A stretch of 64,000 bases of DNA from the NCBI RefSeq assembly GCF_037782385.1, contig NZ_JBBEXD010000012.1, positions 62,001-126,000 of the forward strand, given 5' to 3'. The stretch is from Ascidiimonas meishanensis. Its GTDB lineage: Bacteria > Bacteroidota > Bacteroidia > Flavobacteriales > Flavobacteriaceae. A program made the position numbers and the translations under genes. The notes below the pieces were generated by a model. It was given only the letters and a program-made list of their open reading frames with translations. It did not search any database and was not told the origin of the DNA. Of this stretch, positions 26,246-34,621 are shown one piece after another (the first letter of the stretch is position 1; each line of letters starts with the position of its first letter).

Positions 26246-27348
26246 TTTTGAAGGTGTTTTAGATACTCATGAATAACGTTTTCCCACTGGTGTTTATTTC
26301 CCCATCTAATAGCTTCCTCCTGATAAGATTCTTGTGCTATGGTAATTTTCTGTATCGCTTCTATAAATGCCTCTGTGTTGTTATATACAATTAAATGACC
26401 CGATTTACCTTCCAGGATCGCATCTTCAATTCCACAATTTTTAGCACCTATGGCAGGAATCCCCAGATAATTTGCCTCTAATAAAGCAATCCCAAAGCCT
26501 TCAATATCTCCAGAATCTGTTTCACTGCTTAACATCACAAAAATAGTACTTTCTAGTAAGCATCCTTTTAAGTCTGCATCTGAGAGCGCACCGTGAAATG
26601 TAAGCTTTTCTTCTACACCCAAGGCTATTGCTTCTTTTAAAAATTCATCCTTACAACTGGGAATTCCTACAGAATGGTAATGAATCTCTGGAAAAGCGGT
26701 TGCCAAATCTGATAATTGTCTAATCACATTTAACTGTCCTTTTCTGTGGGTTACATTGCCTACCGTAATGAGTTTGGGGTTTCCAACCAGCTCTTTTTTA
26801 TTTGCCTTAACCTGATTAAATTTCTGTGCATCTATACCATTGGGAATTACGACACTTTTTAATTGATTGGTTTCTGTTAGCAAACTTTTGGTGTGGTGAG
26901 AAACTGCAATTATTTTAGGAAAGCGTGCCAATGCGGCATCTATAGATTTTCTTAAAAGAGTCTGTTTAAAATTCACTTCTGTACCGTGTACCACCGCAAT
27001 TATTTTTACCGAATAGAACAATTTGATAAAAGCACCTAGCCAAATAGGAAACTTGCCCGATACAATAATGGTTTTATGATTTCTTGCCAGTTTGAATGCC
27101 TTCCTAATTCTTGAAAAATACATTAAAACACGTGGTCTTGTAATGGGTATTCTATACACCTCAAATACACAAGCCTCATCAAAGACCTTTTCTTCCTCGC
27201 CAGCTTCTGAACGATTATCTACCAAGACAGATACCTTGCAATTTTGTAATTGCAGTTGCTTTGCCAAGTTGTAGGCATGATTACCTATGCCCCCCGGCTG
27301 GGGTGGAAACTCGGAGCTTAAAATCAATATCTCTTTGGCTTCTTTCAT
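26242..27348 (-). CDS. Glycosyltransferase family 4
   Basis: A 368-residue GT4 enzyme. I chose the ATG at 27348 because the product then starts 'MKEAKEILILSSEFPPQPGG', the classic GT4 N-terminus with the PPxxGGxxxH acceptor loop, and because it gives an ATGA overlap with the stop of the upstream gene. The longer frame to 27474 only reads into that gene. The donor domain shows 'LITVGNVTHRKGQLNVIRQL', 'LTFHGALSDADLKGCLLEST' and 'SGDIEGFGIALLEANYLGIP' (the ExFGIxxLEA signature). It is one of several parallel GT4 genes, each presumably adding one residue of the repeat unit. Confidence 0.9.
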   Translation of the reverse strand: MKEAKEILILSSEFPPQPGGIGNHAYNLAKQLQLQNCKVSVLVDNRSEAGEEEKVFDEACVFEVYRIPITRPRVLMYFSRIRKAFKLARNHKTIIVSGKFPIWLGAFIKLFYSVKIIAVVHGTEVNFKQTLLRKSIDAALARFPKIIAVSHHTKSLLTETNQLKSVVIPNGIDAQKFNQVKANKKELVGNPKLITVGNVTHRKGQLNVIRQLSDLATAFPEIHYHSVGIPSCKDEFLKEAIALGVEEKLTFHGALSDADLKGCLLESTIFVMLSSETDSGDIEGFGIALLEANYLGIPAIGAKNCGIEDAILEGKSGHLIVYNNTEAFIEAIQKITIAQESYQEEAIRWGNKHQWENVIHEYLKHLQN

Positions 27349-28676
27349 TCTGGTAGGTTTGGAATCAATGCGCCTTGTTTTAGCTTCTTTGAAGCTTTTA
27401 CCCAAGACCGTTGCGCCTGTATACATAAAATTGGCGCCATTATAAATGCAGATAATACTGCCAAGGGAAACCATTTTTTATTTTTCTTCAACCGATAGGG
27501 CACCATAGAGGTTGGAAGGGTTTGCACCAAAGCTAGTCTTGCCTTCCTAGTTCCATAAAACATCCTATAGTAATACAATACACTAGGCACAGGGCGCGGA
27601 GCCCACCAATTTACGGGTCTAAATGCATCCCAACTTCCCATTTGCCTCAAGCCACCACTTGGCACTTTGAGATGTAAACGTTCTCCATAGGGGTTAGAAA
27701 TATTTAAAAAGCCCTCTAAATACGCACGCAAACCAAAAGCACCATCTCCCATACGCTGTTTTTCAAACTGACGATCAAAGAGTCCGGTTACTTCAAACAC
27801 TTTTCTACTGATTAAAACATTGCCTGTATCTAACTGATCTGAAATGCGGAAATAGCTATAATTTTCAGGCACGGCATCGCCTATCTTAGAGATGGACACC
27901 CCAGAAGAGATGCTTGCCTTAAAAAAGTCTACGCATTTTAAATGATTGGTAATCCAATCTTTTTCAACCCGGCTGTCATCATCAAACAATAGCAACCAAT
28001 CTGCATCAGATTTTTGAATGGCTGTATTGCGTGCCAGCCAAAGGGCTTTTTCTTCTTGATGAATTACTTGAATCTTTAATTGGAAATCATTGTAAAAATC
28101 TTTTTGAAAAGGTACCGACTGATCTACTACTAGCACCTCAAAATTTTTATACGCTTGCTTTTCAAGATCTTCTAATACATCTTTTAGATATTCATAACGG
28201 TTAAGTGTTGGAATAATAACACTTACCTTAGGTTGTTCTGCTACTAATTCCGACTTAAAAAGCTTCCAGTTCTTATAGGGTATAGGGTTGGCAAAAACGT
28301 TCTCATAAGCCACTTTTCTAGTTGCCCAAAAAGCATTGAGTTCTCTTATTGGGTTTTTAAGTGTGATTAATCGTATTGCCAAAATATACAAAGCCCATAC
28401 TTTTTTAAAATAGGTACGAATAAAACGGTACTCATCTTTTATGGAATGCTTTACTCCAAAGTAAGGGAAACTTTCTCTGCCTATATACCCTTTTTGAAAC
28501 GCTTGCCAGGAAAGGTCTGCTGCAATTGCCTCTTTCCCTTCAAAAGTATGTTGCTTGCAATGAAGCAATACCTCTTTGGGGAGTTGAGACGGATCTGGAA
28601 AGACTACACTGCCATTCTTCTGCCGAAGATTAAAATACCAGATAGGTTTTATATATTTTAAGAAACTAAAAATCAA
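27345..28676 (-). CDS. Glycosyltransferase family 2 with N-terminal extension
   Basis: A 443-residue protein. The GT2 (GT-A fold) catalytic domain begins only near residue 150: 'PKVSVIIPTLNRYEYLKDVL', 'FEVLVVDQSVPF', 'DADWLLLFDDDSRVEKDWI' (an unusual DDDS in place of DxD), and 'GLFDRQFEKQRMGDGAFGLR'. The preceding roughly 145 residues are helical, without a recognised domain, and start with an amphipathic segment 'FSFLKYIKPIWYF'. A hydrophobic C-terminal segment 'FPLAVLSAFIMAPILCIQAQ' probably anchors it to the inner membrane. It overlaps both neighbours by four bases. Confidence 0.85.
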   Translation of the reverse strand: MIFSFLKYIKPIWYFNLRQKNGSVVFPDPSQLPKEVLLHCKQHTFEGKEAIAADLSWQAFQKGYIGRESFPYFGVKHSIKDEYRFIRTYFKKVWALYILAIRLITLKNPIRELNAFWATRKVAYENVFANPIPYKNWKLFKSELVAEQPKVSVIIPTLNRYEYLKDVLEDLEKQAYKNFEVLVVDQSVPFQKDFYNDFQLKIQVIHQEEKALWLARNTAIQKSDADWLLLFDDDSRVEKDWITNHLKCVDFFKASISSGVSISKIGDAVPENYSYFRISDQLDTGNVLISRKVFEVTGLFDRQFEKQRMGDGAFGLRAYLEGFLNISNPYGERLHLKVPSGGLRQMGSWDAFRPVNWWAPRPVPSVLYYYRMFYGTRKARLALVQTLPTSMVPYRLKKNKKWFPLAVLSAFIMAPILCIQAQRSWVKASKKLKQGALIPNLPE

Positions 28677-29203
28677 TTTTTTATAATTTTAGCGGGTACG
28701 CCTGCTAGGACAATCTTATGTTCTTCAAAAGATTTCACCACGCAAGCCCCTGCGCCTATGGTAATGTGATTCCCCAAAGTTAACGGTCCTACAATACTTG
28801 AGTTAGCCCCCATTTCAAGACAATCTCCTATTAAAAACGTTTGTTCCTTTTCTGAGGCACGAATCCCTATACAGTTTCCTCCGGTAAAAATTGGATAATC
28901 GCCAATAGTAAATAAACCGTTGACTACCACACCAAGAGACGGATGTAAAATACGAATCCCTTTACCGATGTTTGCTTGGTAATGTAACTCGCAGTTTGAA
29001 TAGGATTGAATCAGGTTAAAAACAGGTAGTAAAGGTATTCTGATATATTTATAATAACTGCCAAAAACATGAAAAAGACTGCGTTCTAAACGGTAAAGAA
29101 AAATTCCTGCAAAGGCTCTGCTCAATAACACATTAAAAAAACGCAATTTATTACGTCCCATCATGCGGTTGAAATCAGTGCCTAATTTTGCAAACTCTGT
29201 CAT
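28673..29203 (-). CDS. Left-handed beta-helix (hexapeptide) acyltransferase
   Basis: A 176-residue serine-acetyltransferase-like enzyme. Residues 1-75 form a helical N-terminal part. From about 80 onward are hexapeptide repeats of the LbH fold: 'ANIGKGIRILHPSLGVVVNG' with the catalytic-type histidine, 'LEMGANSSIVGPLTLGNHIT', 'IGAGACVVKSF', ending 'LAGVPAKIIKN', the usual closing of sugar or serine O-acetyltransferases. In this setting it most likely acetylates a sugar of the glycan, since there is no cysteine-biosynthesis partner. A four-base overlap joins it to the GT2 gene downstream, with six bases to the exostosin-like gene upstream. Confidence 0.87.
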   Translation of the reverse strand: MTEFAKLGTDFNRMMGRNKLRFFNVLLSRAFAGIFLYRLERSLFHVFGSYYKYIRIPLLPVFNLIQSYSNCELHYQANIGKGIRILHPSLGVVVNGLFTIGDYPIFTGGNCIGIRASEKEQTFLIGDCLEMGANSSIVGPLTLGNHITIGAGACVVKSFEEHKIVLAGVPAKIIKN

Positions 29204-29209
29204 GGTATC

Positions 29210-30262
29210 TTAGTCTATTGGAGCTTTTATTACATTTTTGAGCCTCAGTTTTTCTTCCCATAGCTTTCTGTTAGCCTTTTGCAAGGCTTTAAACGATTGA
29301 GAAGTATGCTCTTTATGGAATGTTTTTATTTTTTCTTCTAACAATTCTAATTCATTTGATTCTATCCAGACTACATGTTTTTTCCAGTCAATTTCATCTT
29401 CAAAAGGTAGTAAACAATCCGTATTGATAAAAATTGGAATCCTACCCATTGCTAAGGTTTCATAAAACCGAACTGAAAAATTTCCACCTCCTCGCACACA
29501 AATTACATAATCTGAATCTACCATATTCTGATAAAATTCTTGTGTGGTTTGTTTTTTGGTCAATTCATCAGAAGCTCCGGCTCTGTACTTCTTACGTTCA
29601 ATAAAATTTGCTTCTAAATCTGATGCTTTCTTAATGATTTTAAGTACCCGTCCGCGAAGATAGGAAGAAGAAAGAAGTTCTTGGGGTTCATGAAGCACCC
29701 TACCTATCTTAAACTTGACATTGCGAATCCACACTCTCGTTATTTCTTTCATGGCATTTAATACAGAGTCATTGGTTTGTCCGCAAAACCCAATAACAGG
29801 ATTCTCTTGCAACTCTCTTATTTCCGGGGCGGTTTGTTGAAACCATTTCTGCAACGGATCTCCAATAAAAACAGGCATTCCGTGATGATATTTTGGAAGT
29901 CTGGATTTATTACCACTCTGTCGGTATACGATAAGATTATTAAAAGCGGGTACTTTCACTCCAAAATCGCCCGAAGTAAAAGAGATTACTTTTTTGCCTA
30001 AAACAGCCGCTCTATTTACAAATTTTTCTGCTACTTCTATTTTCCCTTTTGCTCTGTAGTAATTCCAAGACATGGGGAGAATCCATAGCGTTGCCTCTTT
30101 GCCTTCCTCAACAATTTGATAGGTACTTAATTCAAAACCATATTGAGCCAGACAAGCTTCATTAGAAAACCCTGTAGCTTTACCTAGATAAGGTTTTAGC
30201 ACCGGAAATAATTCATTTCTTGCTAGTGAATCGTACTGTGTTATGTCTGTATAAATCTTCAC
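29210..30262 (-). CDS. Exostosin-like glycosyltransferase (GT47)
   Basis: A 350-residue protein matching the exostosin family. The diagnostic region is near residues 245-305: 'DSDYVICVRGGGNFSVRFYE', 'TLAMGRIPIFINTDCLLPFE', 'IDWKKHVVWIESNELELLEE'. Earlier blocks 'LWILPMSWNYYRAKGK' and 'KKVISFTSGDFGVKVPAFNN' also fit. Exostosin-type GT-B enzymes are best known from animal heparan-sulfate synthesis, but bacterial homologues occur in capsule and O-antigen loci. The transferred sugar cannot be deduced. It overlaps the upstream GT4 gene by four bases. Confidence 0.85.
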   Translation of the reverse strand: MKIYTDITQYDSLARNELFPVLKPYLGKATGFSNEACLAQYGFELSTYQIVEEGKEATLWILPMSWNYYRAKGKIEVAEKFVNRAAVLGKKVISFTSGDFGVKVPAFNNLIVYRQSGNKSRLPKYHHGMPVFIGDPLQKWFQQTAPEIRELQENPVIGFCGQTNDSVLNAMKEITRVWIRNVKFKIGRVLHEPQELLSSSYLRGRVLKIIKKASDLEANFIERKKYRAGASDELTKKQTTQEFYQNMVDSDYVICVRGGGNFSVRFYETLAMGRIPIFINTDCLLPFEDEIDWKKHVVWIESNELELLEEKIKTFHKEHTSQSFKALQKANRKLWEEKLRLKNVIKAPID

Positions 30263-31428
30263 GCTTGTGTATAGAATTCTATAAATTGTTGTTGTTGCTT
30301 TTTAATATTGAATTGATCCTGTATTTGATGAATCCATTTAGTACGCATCTTATGTAACGTTTCCTGCTCCATTTTCACCACTTTTTCAAGCATGACCGCC
30401 ATTTGATTTGGATCATGAACAGGCACCACCCAGCCAGTTTCTCCATTTTTCACGTTTTCTGGCAAAGCTCCCCCATTGGTAACCACACAAGGAATTCCTA
30501 ACACTTGTGCTTCCAGTACCGCATTACAGAACCCTTCATTCAAGCTGGGTTGCAGATAGATGTGGGCATCTTTTAAGATTGAAAGTGTTTGCGCATGTGT
30601 ACATTTTCCATGAAATACAACCTGCTTTTCCAATGCTAAGAGATGTACTAAAAACCGAATCCGTTCTTCTTCTTCGCTACTTCCAGATCCTATAATATGA
30701 TACGTTACTACAACGCCTTTAGATTTCAAAATAGCAATCGCTTTTAAGGCAATATCCAGCCCTTTAATCCAATTAAAACGCGCTATGGTTACGATTTTAT
30801 TTCTTGAAAGTTCCTGAGCCGGCTCAGGAAGCGATTCTATTACTACTGCAGGTGTAATAATCTGCGAAGAAACTTCTTTGGAAAGCCCTAATTTTTCCGC
30901 TTTCTCTAAGAGGTAATGTGAAATACTATGTACCTTATCTATATTTTGCCATAACAAATAATAGCATGCCGCATGCTTTAATGGATATACATTGATATCA
31001 AACCCACGAAAACTTACCGCCATCTTTGCGCCTATTGCTTTGGCAACATTTTCACTACCTACCGCTAAAGTAGCAAACCCAAAATGAACCCAGTCTGCTT
31101 TGGCTGTTAGTAAATGACTATTTATAAACAGATGTTTTATACTAGTAAGGTATTTTCGGTTGCTTTGGCGTTCTAGTTGAAGAAATCTATATACTGCTTT
31201 CCAATGGGGGATTAATGTAAAGAATGTTTTGGTAGCTATCTCTATCTTATGAAACACATTGCCTGCAAAATCTGGCGCCTGAACCACCGGACAAAGCTCA
31301 AAATTTTGCTGCCGTATCCTGGTATAAAGCGTTACCTCAAAGCCATTTTGCTGTAGCCCTTTTATTTTGCTATTAAAAAAGGTTTCAGAATAGGCAGGGG
31401 TATTTGCTAAGACCAGCGCAATCTTCAT
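30259..31428 (-). CDS. Glycosyltransferase family 4 (WcaL-like)
   Basis: A 389-residue GT4 enzyme similar in pattern to colanic-acid transferase WcaL. The start is 'MKIALVLANTPAYSETFFNS' (the family's P..SETF acceptor motif); further blocks are 'DWVHFGFATLAVGSENVAKA', 'KMAVSFRGFDINVYPLKHAA', 'IVTIARFNWIKGLDIALKAI' and 'LQPSLNEGFCNAVLEAQVLG' (donor-site EGFxxxxLEA). The start codon lies one base past the stop of the GT2 remnant upstream, so translation may be coupled to that short frame. Confidence 0.9.
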   Translation of the reverse strand: MKIALVLANTPAYSETFFNSKIKGLQQNGFEVTLYTRIRQQNFELCPVVQAPDFAGNVFHKIEIATKTFFTLIPHWKAVYRFLQLERQSNRKYLTSIKHLFINSHLLTAKADWVHFGFATLAVGSENVAKAIGAKMAVSFRGFDINVYPLKHAACYYLLWQNIDKVHSISHYLLEKAEKLGLSKEVSSQIITPAVVIESLPEPAQELSRNKIVTIARFNWIKGLDIALKAIAILKSKGVVVTYHIIGSGSSEEEERIRFLVHLLALEKQVVFHGKCTHAQTLSILKDAHIYLQPSLNEGFCNAVLEAQVLGIPCVVTNGGALPENVKNGETGWVVPVHDPNQMAVMLEKVVKMEQETLHKMRTKWIHQIQDQFNIKKQQQQFIEFYTQA

Positions 31429-31429
31429 A

Positions 31430-31660
31430 TTAGTTTTTGCTTAGGTTTAGATTATCTGGTTTTACTAATTTGACCTTTTTACTATTATCATCTAACGCCT
31501 GAAGCTCTTTTAAAACAAAAGGTATCTCATCTGTAGAATTAGTATTCACTAAGATACTTTCTGCATTTACCAATTGCTGTTTCTCTATCTGCTGATACGC
31601 CTGTCTCACAAATTTGGCTCCATTAAAAACAGGGATCAAAACGCTTACTTCTACACTCAT
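31430..31660 (-). pseudogene. Truncated glycosyltransferase family 2 remnant
   Basis: A 76-residue frame that begins as a normal GT2 enzyme, 'VSVLIPVFNGAKFVRQAYQQ', but stops after 'LVKPDNLNLSKN', before the DxD region and the rest of the GT-A fold. The usual VDNNSTD segment is changed to VNTNSTDE. A functional GT2 is about 250-330 residues, so the catalytic core is missing. The four-base overlap with the gene upstream and the one-base gap to the gene downstream are intact, as though an internal deletion removed most of the gene but kept the operon joints. It may still be translated as a link in coupled translation. Confidence 0.75.
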
Positions 31661-32790
31661 TTTTTCACTAATTGGTCATACAGTTGTTCACAACGTTGTA
31701 CTTCATGGGTTATAGTATAATTTTGCAAAACATGCCTACGCAATGCTACTCCTTTTTCTGTACGGGTTTCTTTGGTTTGTTTAAACGCATTTTTTAAAGC
31801 TTCCGTCCATTGCGGTATATCACCCGCTTCTACTAATAACTCCGGAAATATTGCCAGTTGATCTTTAATTCCAGCAATGGCAGATCCCAGTACATATGTA
31901 CCGCAAGCCATGGCTTCTAACATGGCAACTGGAGAACCTTCTTTTCTTCCTTTATTTAAAGTAGGCAAGGCAAATACATCTGCCATATTTAGATACGCCG
32001 CCACTTGGGTTTGTTTTCCTGTAAAAATAACATTTCCTATAGAACCTTTGCTCTTTACGTTTTCTTTTAAACTTTCTCCGTAGGCATTGTTGGCATCACC
32101 TACTATCATAAGAGTCCATTGAGGGAATTCGGTTGCTACATTCTCAAAAGCTTCTAGCAACACTTCTATTCCCTTTACGGGTACCAAATTTGCTACACAC
32201 ATCAAAATAAGATTATCTGGTGCTAACTTCCATTGTTTACGAAGGGATAGCAGGGGTTCTTTGGGTTGAAACTCCATAACGTCTACTCCTCTGGGGATCA
32301 GAGTTGTTTTGTTACTTCTTTGAAAAAACTCCTTTTTCATATCGGTATTCTGTACAACAATTGCTTTAGCTATACAAGAGCGCAATTTCCAGCCATTGGC
32401 AGATTTACCACCCCAATTCATATTTTTTTTAGTGTATATCCATGAAATGCCTGCCATTTTAGCGGCTAGGGCTTCAGAATAATCAGGTGCATAATGAAAA
32501 CTATGAATGAGATCTGGTGCTATTTTCTTGAAAATAAGACTGATGCGATAACAATGTTTAAGCCCTTGAAAATAGGGTTTCATAGGTATGGTATACCTGA
32601 TGATATGAATGGGAAGTCCGCTTTTTTCTACTTCCTTAAAAAAGCTACCGCCACTATGCATACAAGCTATATGAGCTTCAAAACGGTTTTTATCTAATGC
32701 CGCGGCCACTTTTAGTAATGCCTTGCCACTGCCTGCGGTATCAAAGTTGGGAATGGTAAACAGTATCTTTATTTTGTCCGATTTTGCCAT
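31657..32790 (-). CDS. Glycosyltransferase family 4
   Basis: A 377-residue GT4 enzyme. The product from the ATG at 32790 starts 'MAKSDKIKILFTIPNFDTAG' (acceptor loop with TAGSGKAL). The frame is open to 32823, but that adds only residues read from the end of asnB. The donor domain has 'LMCVANLVPVKGIEVLLEAF', 'VIFTGKQTQVAAYLNMADVF', and 'EGSPVAMLEAMACGTYVLGS' (EGxPxxMLEAMA). It overlaps the asnB stop by 22 bases and the GT2 remnant by four bases. Confidence 0.9.
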   Translation of the reverse strand: MAKSDKIKILFTIPNFDTAGSGKALLKVAAALDKNRFEAHIACMHSGGSFFKEVEKSGLPIHIIRYTIPMKPYFQGLKHCYRISLIFKKIAPDLIHSFHYAPDYSEALAAKMAGISWIYTKKNMNWGGKSANGWKLRSCIAKAIVVQNTDMKKEFFQRSNKTTLIPRGVDVMEFQPKEPLLSLRKQWKLAPDNLILMCVANLVPVKGIEVLLEAFENVATEFPQWTLMIVGDANNAYGESLKENVKSKGSIGNVIFTGKQTQVAAYLNMADVFALPTLNKGRKEGSPVAMLEAMACGTYVLGSAIAGIKDQLAIFPELLVEAGDIPQWTEALKNAFKQTKETRTEKGVALRRHVLQNYTITHEVQRCEQLYDQLVKK

Positions 32791-34619
32791 GTCGCCAAAG
32801 AATAAAGTGTGAATAATAACCATTTATGATCTGCTTTCCCTTGCTGGTGTTCTTTCCAATACCCCTCTAAGGCATTTTCTGAAATACCAAAAGCGTCTAT
32901 AAATTGGGTTTGTTTAAGCATCTCATATACCGGATGCTTGAGTTCTTCTCGTAGCCATTGTGCAAGCGGCACTGTAAAACCCCGTTTTCTATTGTCAATA
33001 GGTGCTTTTGGAAGCTGCTGTTTCAACAATTTTTTAAGTATTTCTTTTTTCTTCAGCGCCCCGTAACTCAACATAGGATGTATTTTTAGGGCTGCTTCTA
33101 TGACGGTTTTCTTTAAAAAAGGAACTCTTAATTCTAAAGAATGTGCCATACTCATGCGGTCTGCCTTGATTAAGGTTTTCTGCATCATCCCGTAAAATTC
33201 TGCTTTTCGCATACGGCAGAGAAGTTCTATTTCACTCCCTTTATCGGAATATTGATAGGCACTTAATAACTTCATACTTCCTTTCTCTTCGGGAAACAGG
33301 CTTTGAAAAGTAGTGGCTGAAACTCTTGAATGCAAACCTTGATGGGCTGCTGCAAAATTGGGCGCAGTGATACATTCACTTAGATGTTTGTTTTTAAACA
33401 GTAATTTATCTGCCGCATAGGCAGGATACCGAAATGCTTGCGGCAACCAGCGGTAGTTATAATTTTTTAGTACCGAATAAAAACGTTCGTACCCAAAAAA
33501 CAATTCGTCCCCTCCATCCCCAGAAAGTACCACAGTGCAATGTTTCTTGGCTAAACCAGCCACCAAATAAGTAGGTAGCAGACTAAAATCTGCAAAAGGT
33601 TCTCCTAAATGGGTCATGCTATCTAAGAGCATCGCTGCTGCTTTGCCTGAATCCATTTTGATGAGATGCTGTGAACATCCTATGAGTTTGGCATAGGTTG
33701 CCGCGTCTTCAGACTCATCATGCACCTTACTATCACTACCAATGGTAAAGGTGTTAATGCCTTTGTGTTGAGTATTTGCATACTTCGTTACTAAGGGCGA
33801 ATCTATCCCGCCAGAAAGAAAACTCCCTACGGGAACATCGGCTACCAATTCTGCTTTAACCGCCTCTGAAAGTACGCTGTCTAGATAGGCTAATGCTTCC
33901 TTCTCATGGGTGATTAAGTTTTCAGATGGCGTATCTGGAAGTTCCCAATAAGTTTCTGAATGTTGCTTCCCGTTGGTATCAAATTTAATCCATTGCCCGG
34001 GAGCCACTTGAAAGGTATGTTTTAATAACCCATAGGGCGCGGGTATGTAATGCATTCGCATATAGGTTTGTAATACTTCTGGATCAATAGTTAATTGGGT
34101 ATTGCTCTGATGATCTGCTATCTGATCATAGCTACTGCCAAAAACTAAATCCCCTTCTTTAAAACTGTAAAACAAGGGTTTTATTCCTGCAAAATCACGA
34201 ATTAGGTACAAGGCATTTTCTGTAGTGTCAAATAAGGCAATGGCAAACATGCCATCCAGCATTTTCACGGTTTTGTGAATACCGTATACTTCAAAAGCGT
34301 TTAAAATTACTTCGGAGTCTGAACTTCCTCTAAACCTAATTCCTGCCTTTTCTAAGGCTCTTCGTATTTCTCTATAGTTATATATCTCCCCATTAAAAAC
34401 CATGTTAAAACGGCCTCCCTGTGATTGCATGGGCTGATTTCCAGTTTCTGAAAGGTCTAAAATAGCTAGTCGCCTAAAACCTAAACTGCAATTTTTACCA
34501 TTACTCCAATACCCTTCTGCATCTGGACCACGAGACGTATTGCGATTGTTCATCGCTCTAAAATATGCTTTAGATGAGAGTGTATTCCTGGTAAAGAATT
34601 CGCCAAAGATGCCGCACAT
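32769..34619 (-). CDS. asnB: Asparagine synthase (glutamine-hydrolysing)
   Basis: A 616-residue class II glutamine amidotransferase. Met1 is followed directly by Cys2, the catalytic nucleophile ('MCGIFGEFFTRNTLS'), and the glutaminase domain continues with 'RGPDAEGYW', 'SLGFRRLAILDLSETGNQPM' and 'FNGEIYNYREIRRALEKAGI'. The synthetase domain has the PP-loop 'SFLSGGIDSPLV' near residue 268 and 'VVLSGDGGDELFFGYERF'. In polysaccharide loci such proteins are thought to amidate uronic acids or similar carboxyl groups rather than make free asparagine. That is family-level knowledge and not proven here. It lies two bases after a second, glutaminase-lacking AsnB-like gene. Confidence 0.92.
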   Translation of the reverse strand: MCGIFGEFFTRNTLSSKAYFRAMNNRNTSRGPDAEGYWSNGKNCSLGFRRLAILDLSETGNQPMQSQGGRFNMVFNGEIYNYREIRRALEKAGIRFRGSSDSEVILNAFEVYGIHKTVKMLDGMFAIALFDTTENALYLIRDFAGIKPLFYSFKEGDLVFGSSYDQIADHQSNTQLTIDPEVLQTYMRMHYIPAPYGLLKHTFQVAPGQWIKFDTNGKQHSETYWELPDTPSENLITHEKEALAYLDSVLSEAVKAELVADVPVGSFLSGGIDSPLVTKYANTQHKGINTFTIGSDSKVHDESEDAATYAKLIGCSQHLIKMDSGKAAAMLLDSMTHLGEPFADFSLLPTYLVAGLAKKHCTVVLSGDGGDELFFGYERFYSVLKNYNYRWLPQAFRYPAYAADKLLFKNKHLSECITAPNFAAAHQGLHSRVSATTFQSLFPEEKGSMKLLSAYQYSDKGSEIELLCRMRKAEFYGMMQKTLIKADRMSMAHSLELRVPFLKKTVIEAALKIHPMLSYGALKKKEILKKLLKQQLPKAPIDNRKRGFTVPLAQWLREELKHPVYEMLKQTQFIDAFGISENALEGYWKEHQQGKADHKWLLFTLYSLATWQNRTK

Positions 34620-34621
34620 AA

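Noticed and set aside
27349..27474. N-terminal extension (42 residues) of the GT4 gene at 26242
   Set aside because: Reads through the 3' end of the upstream GT2 gene in another frame; the ATG at 27348 restores the standard N-terminus and an ATGA overlap.
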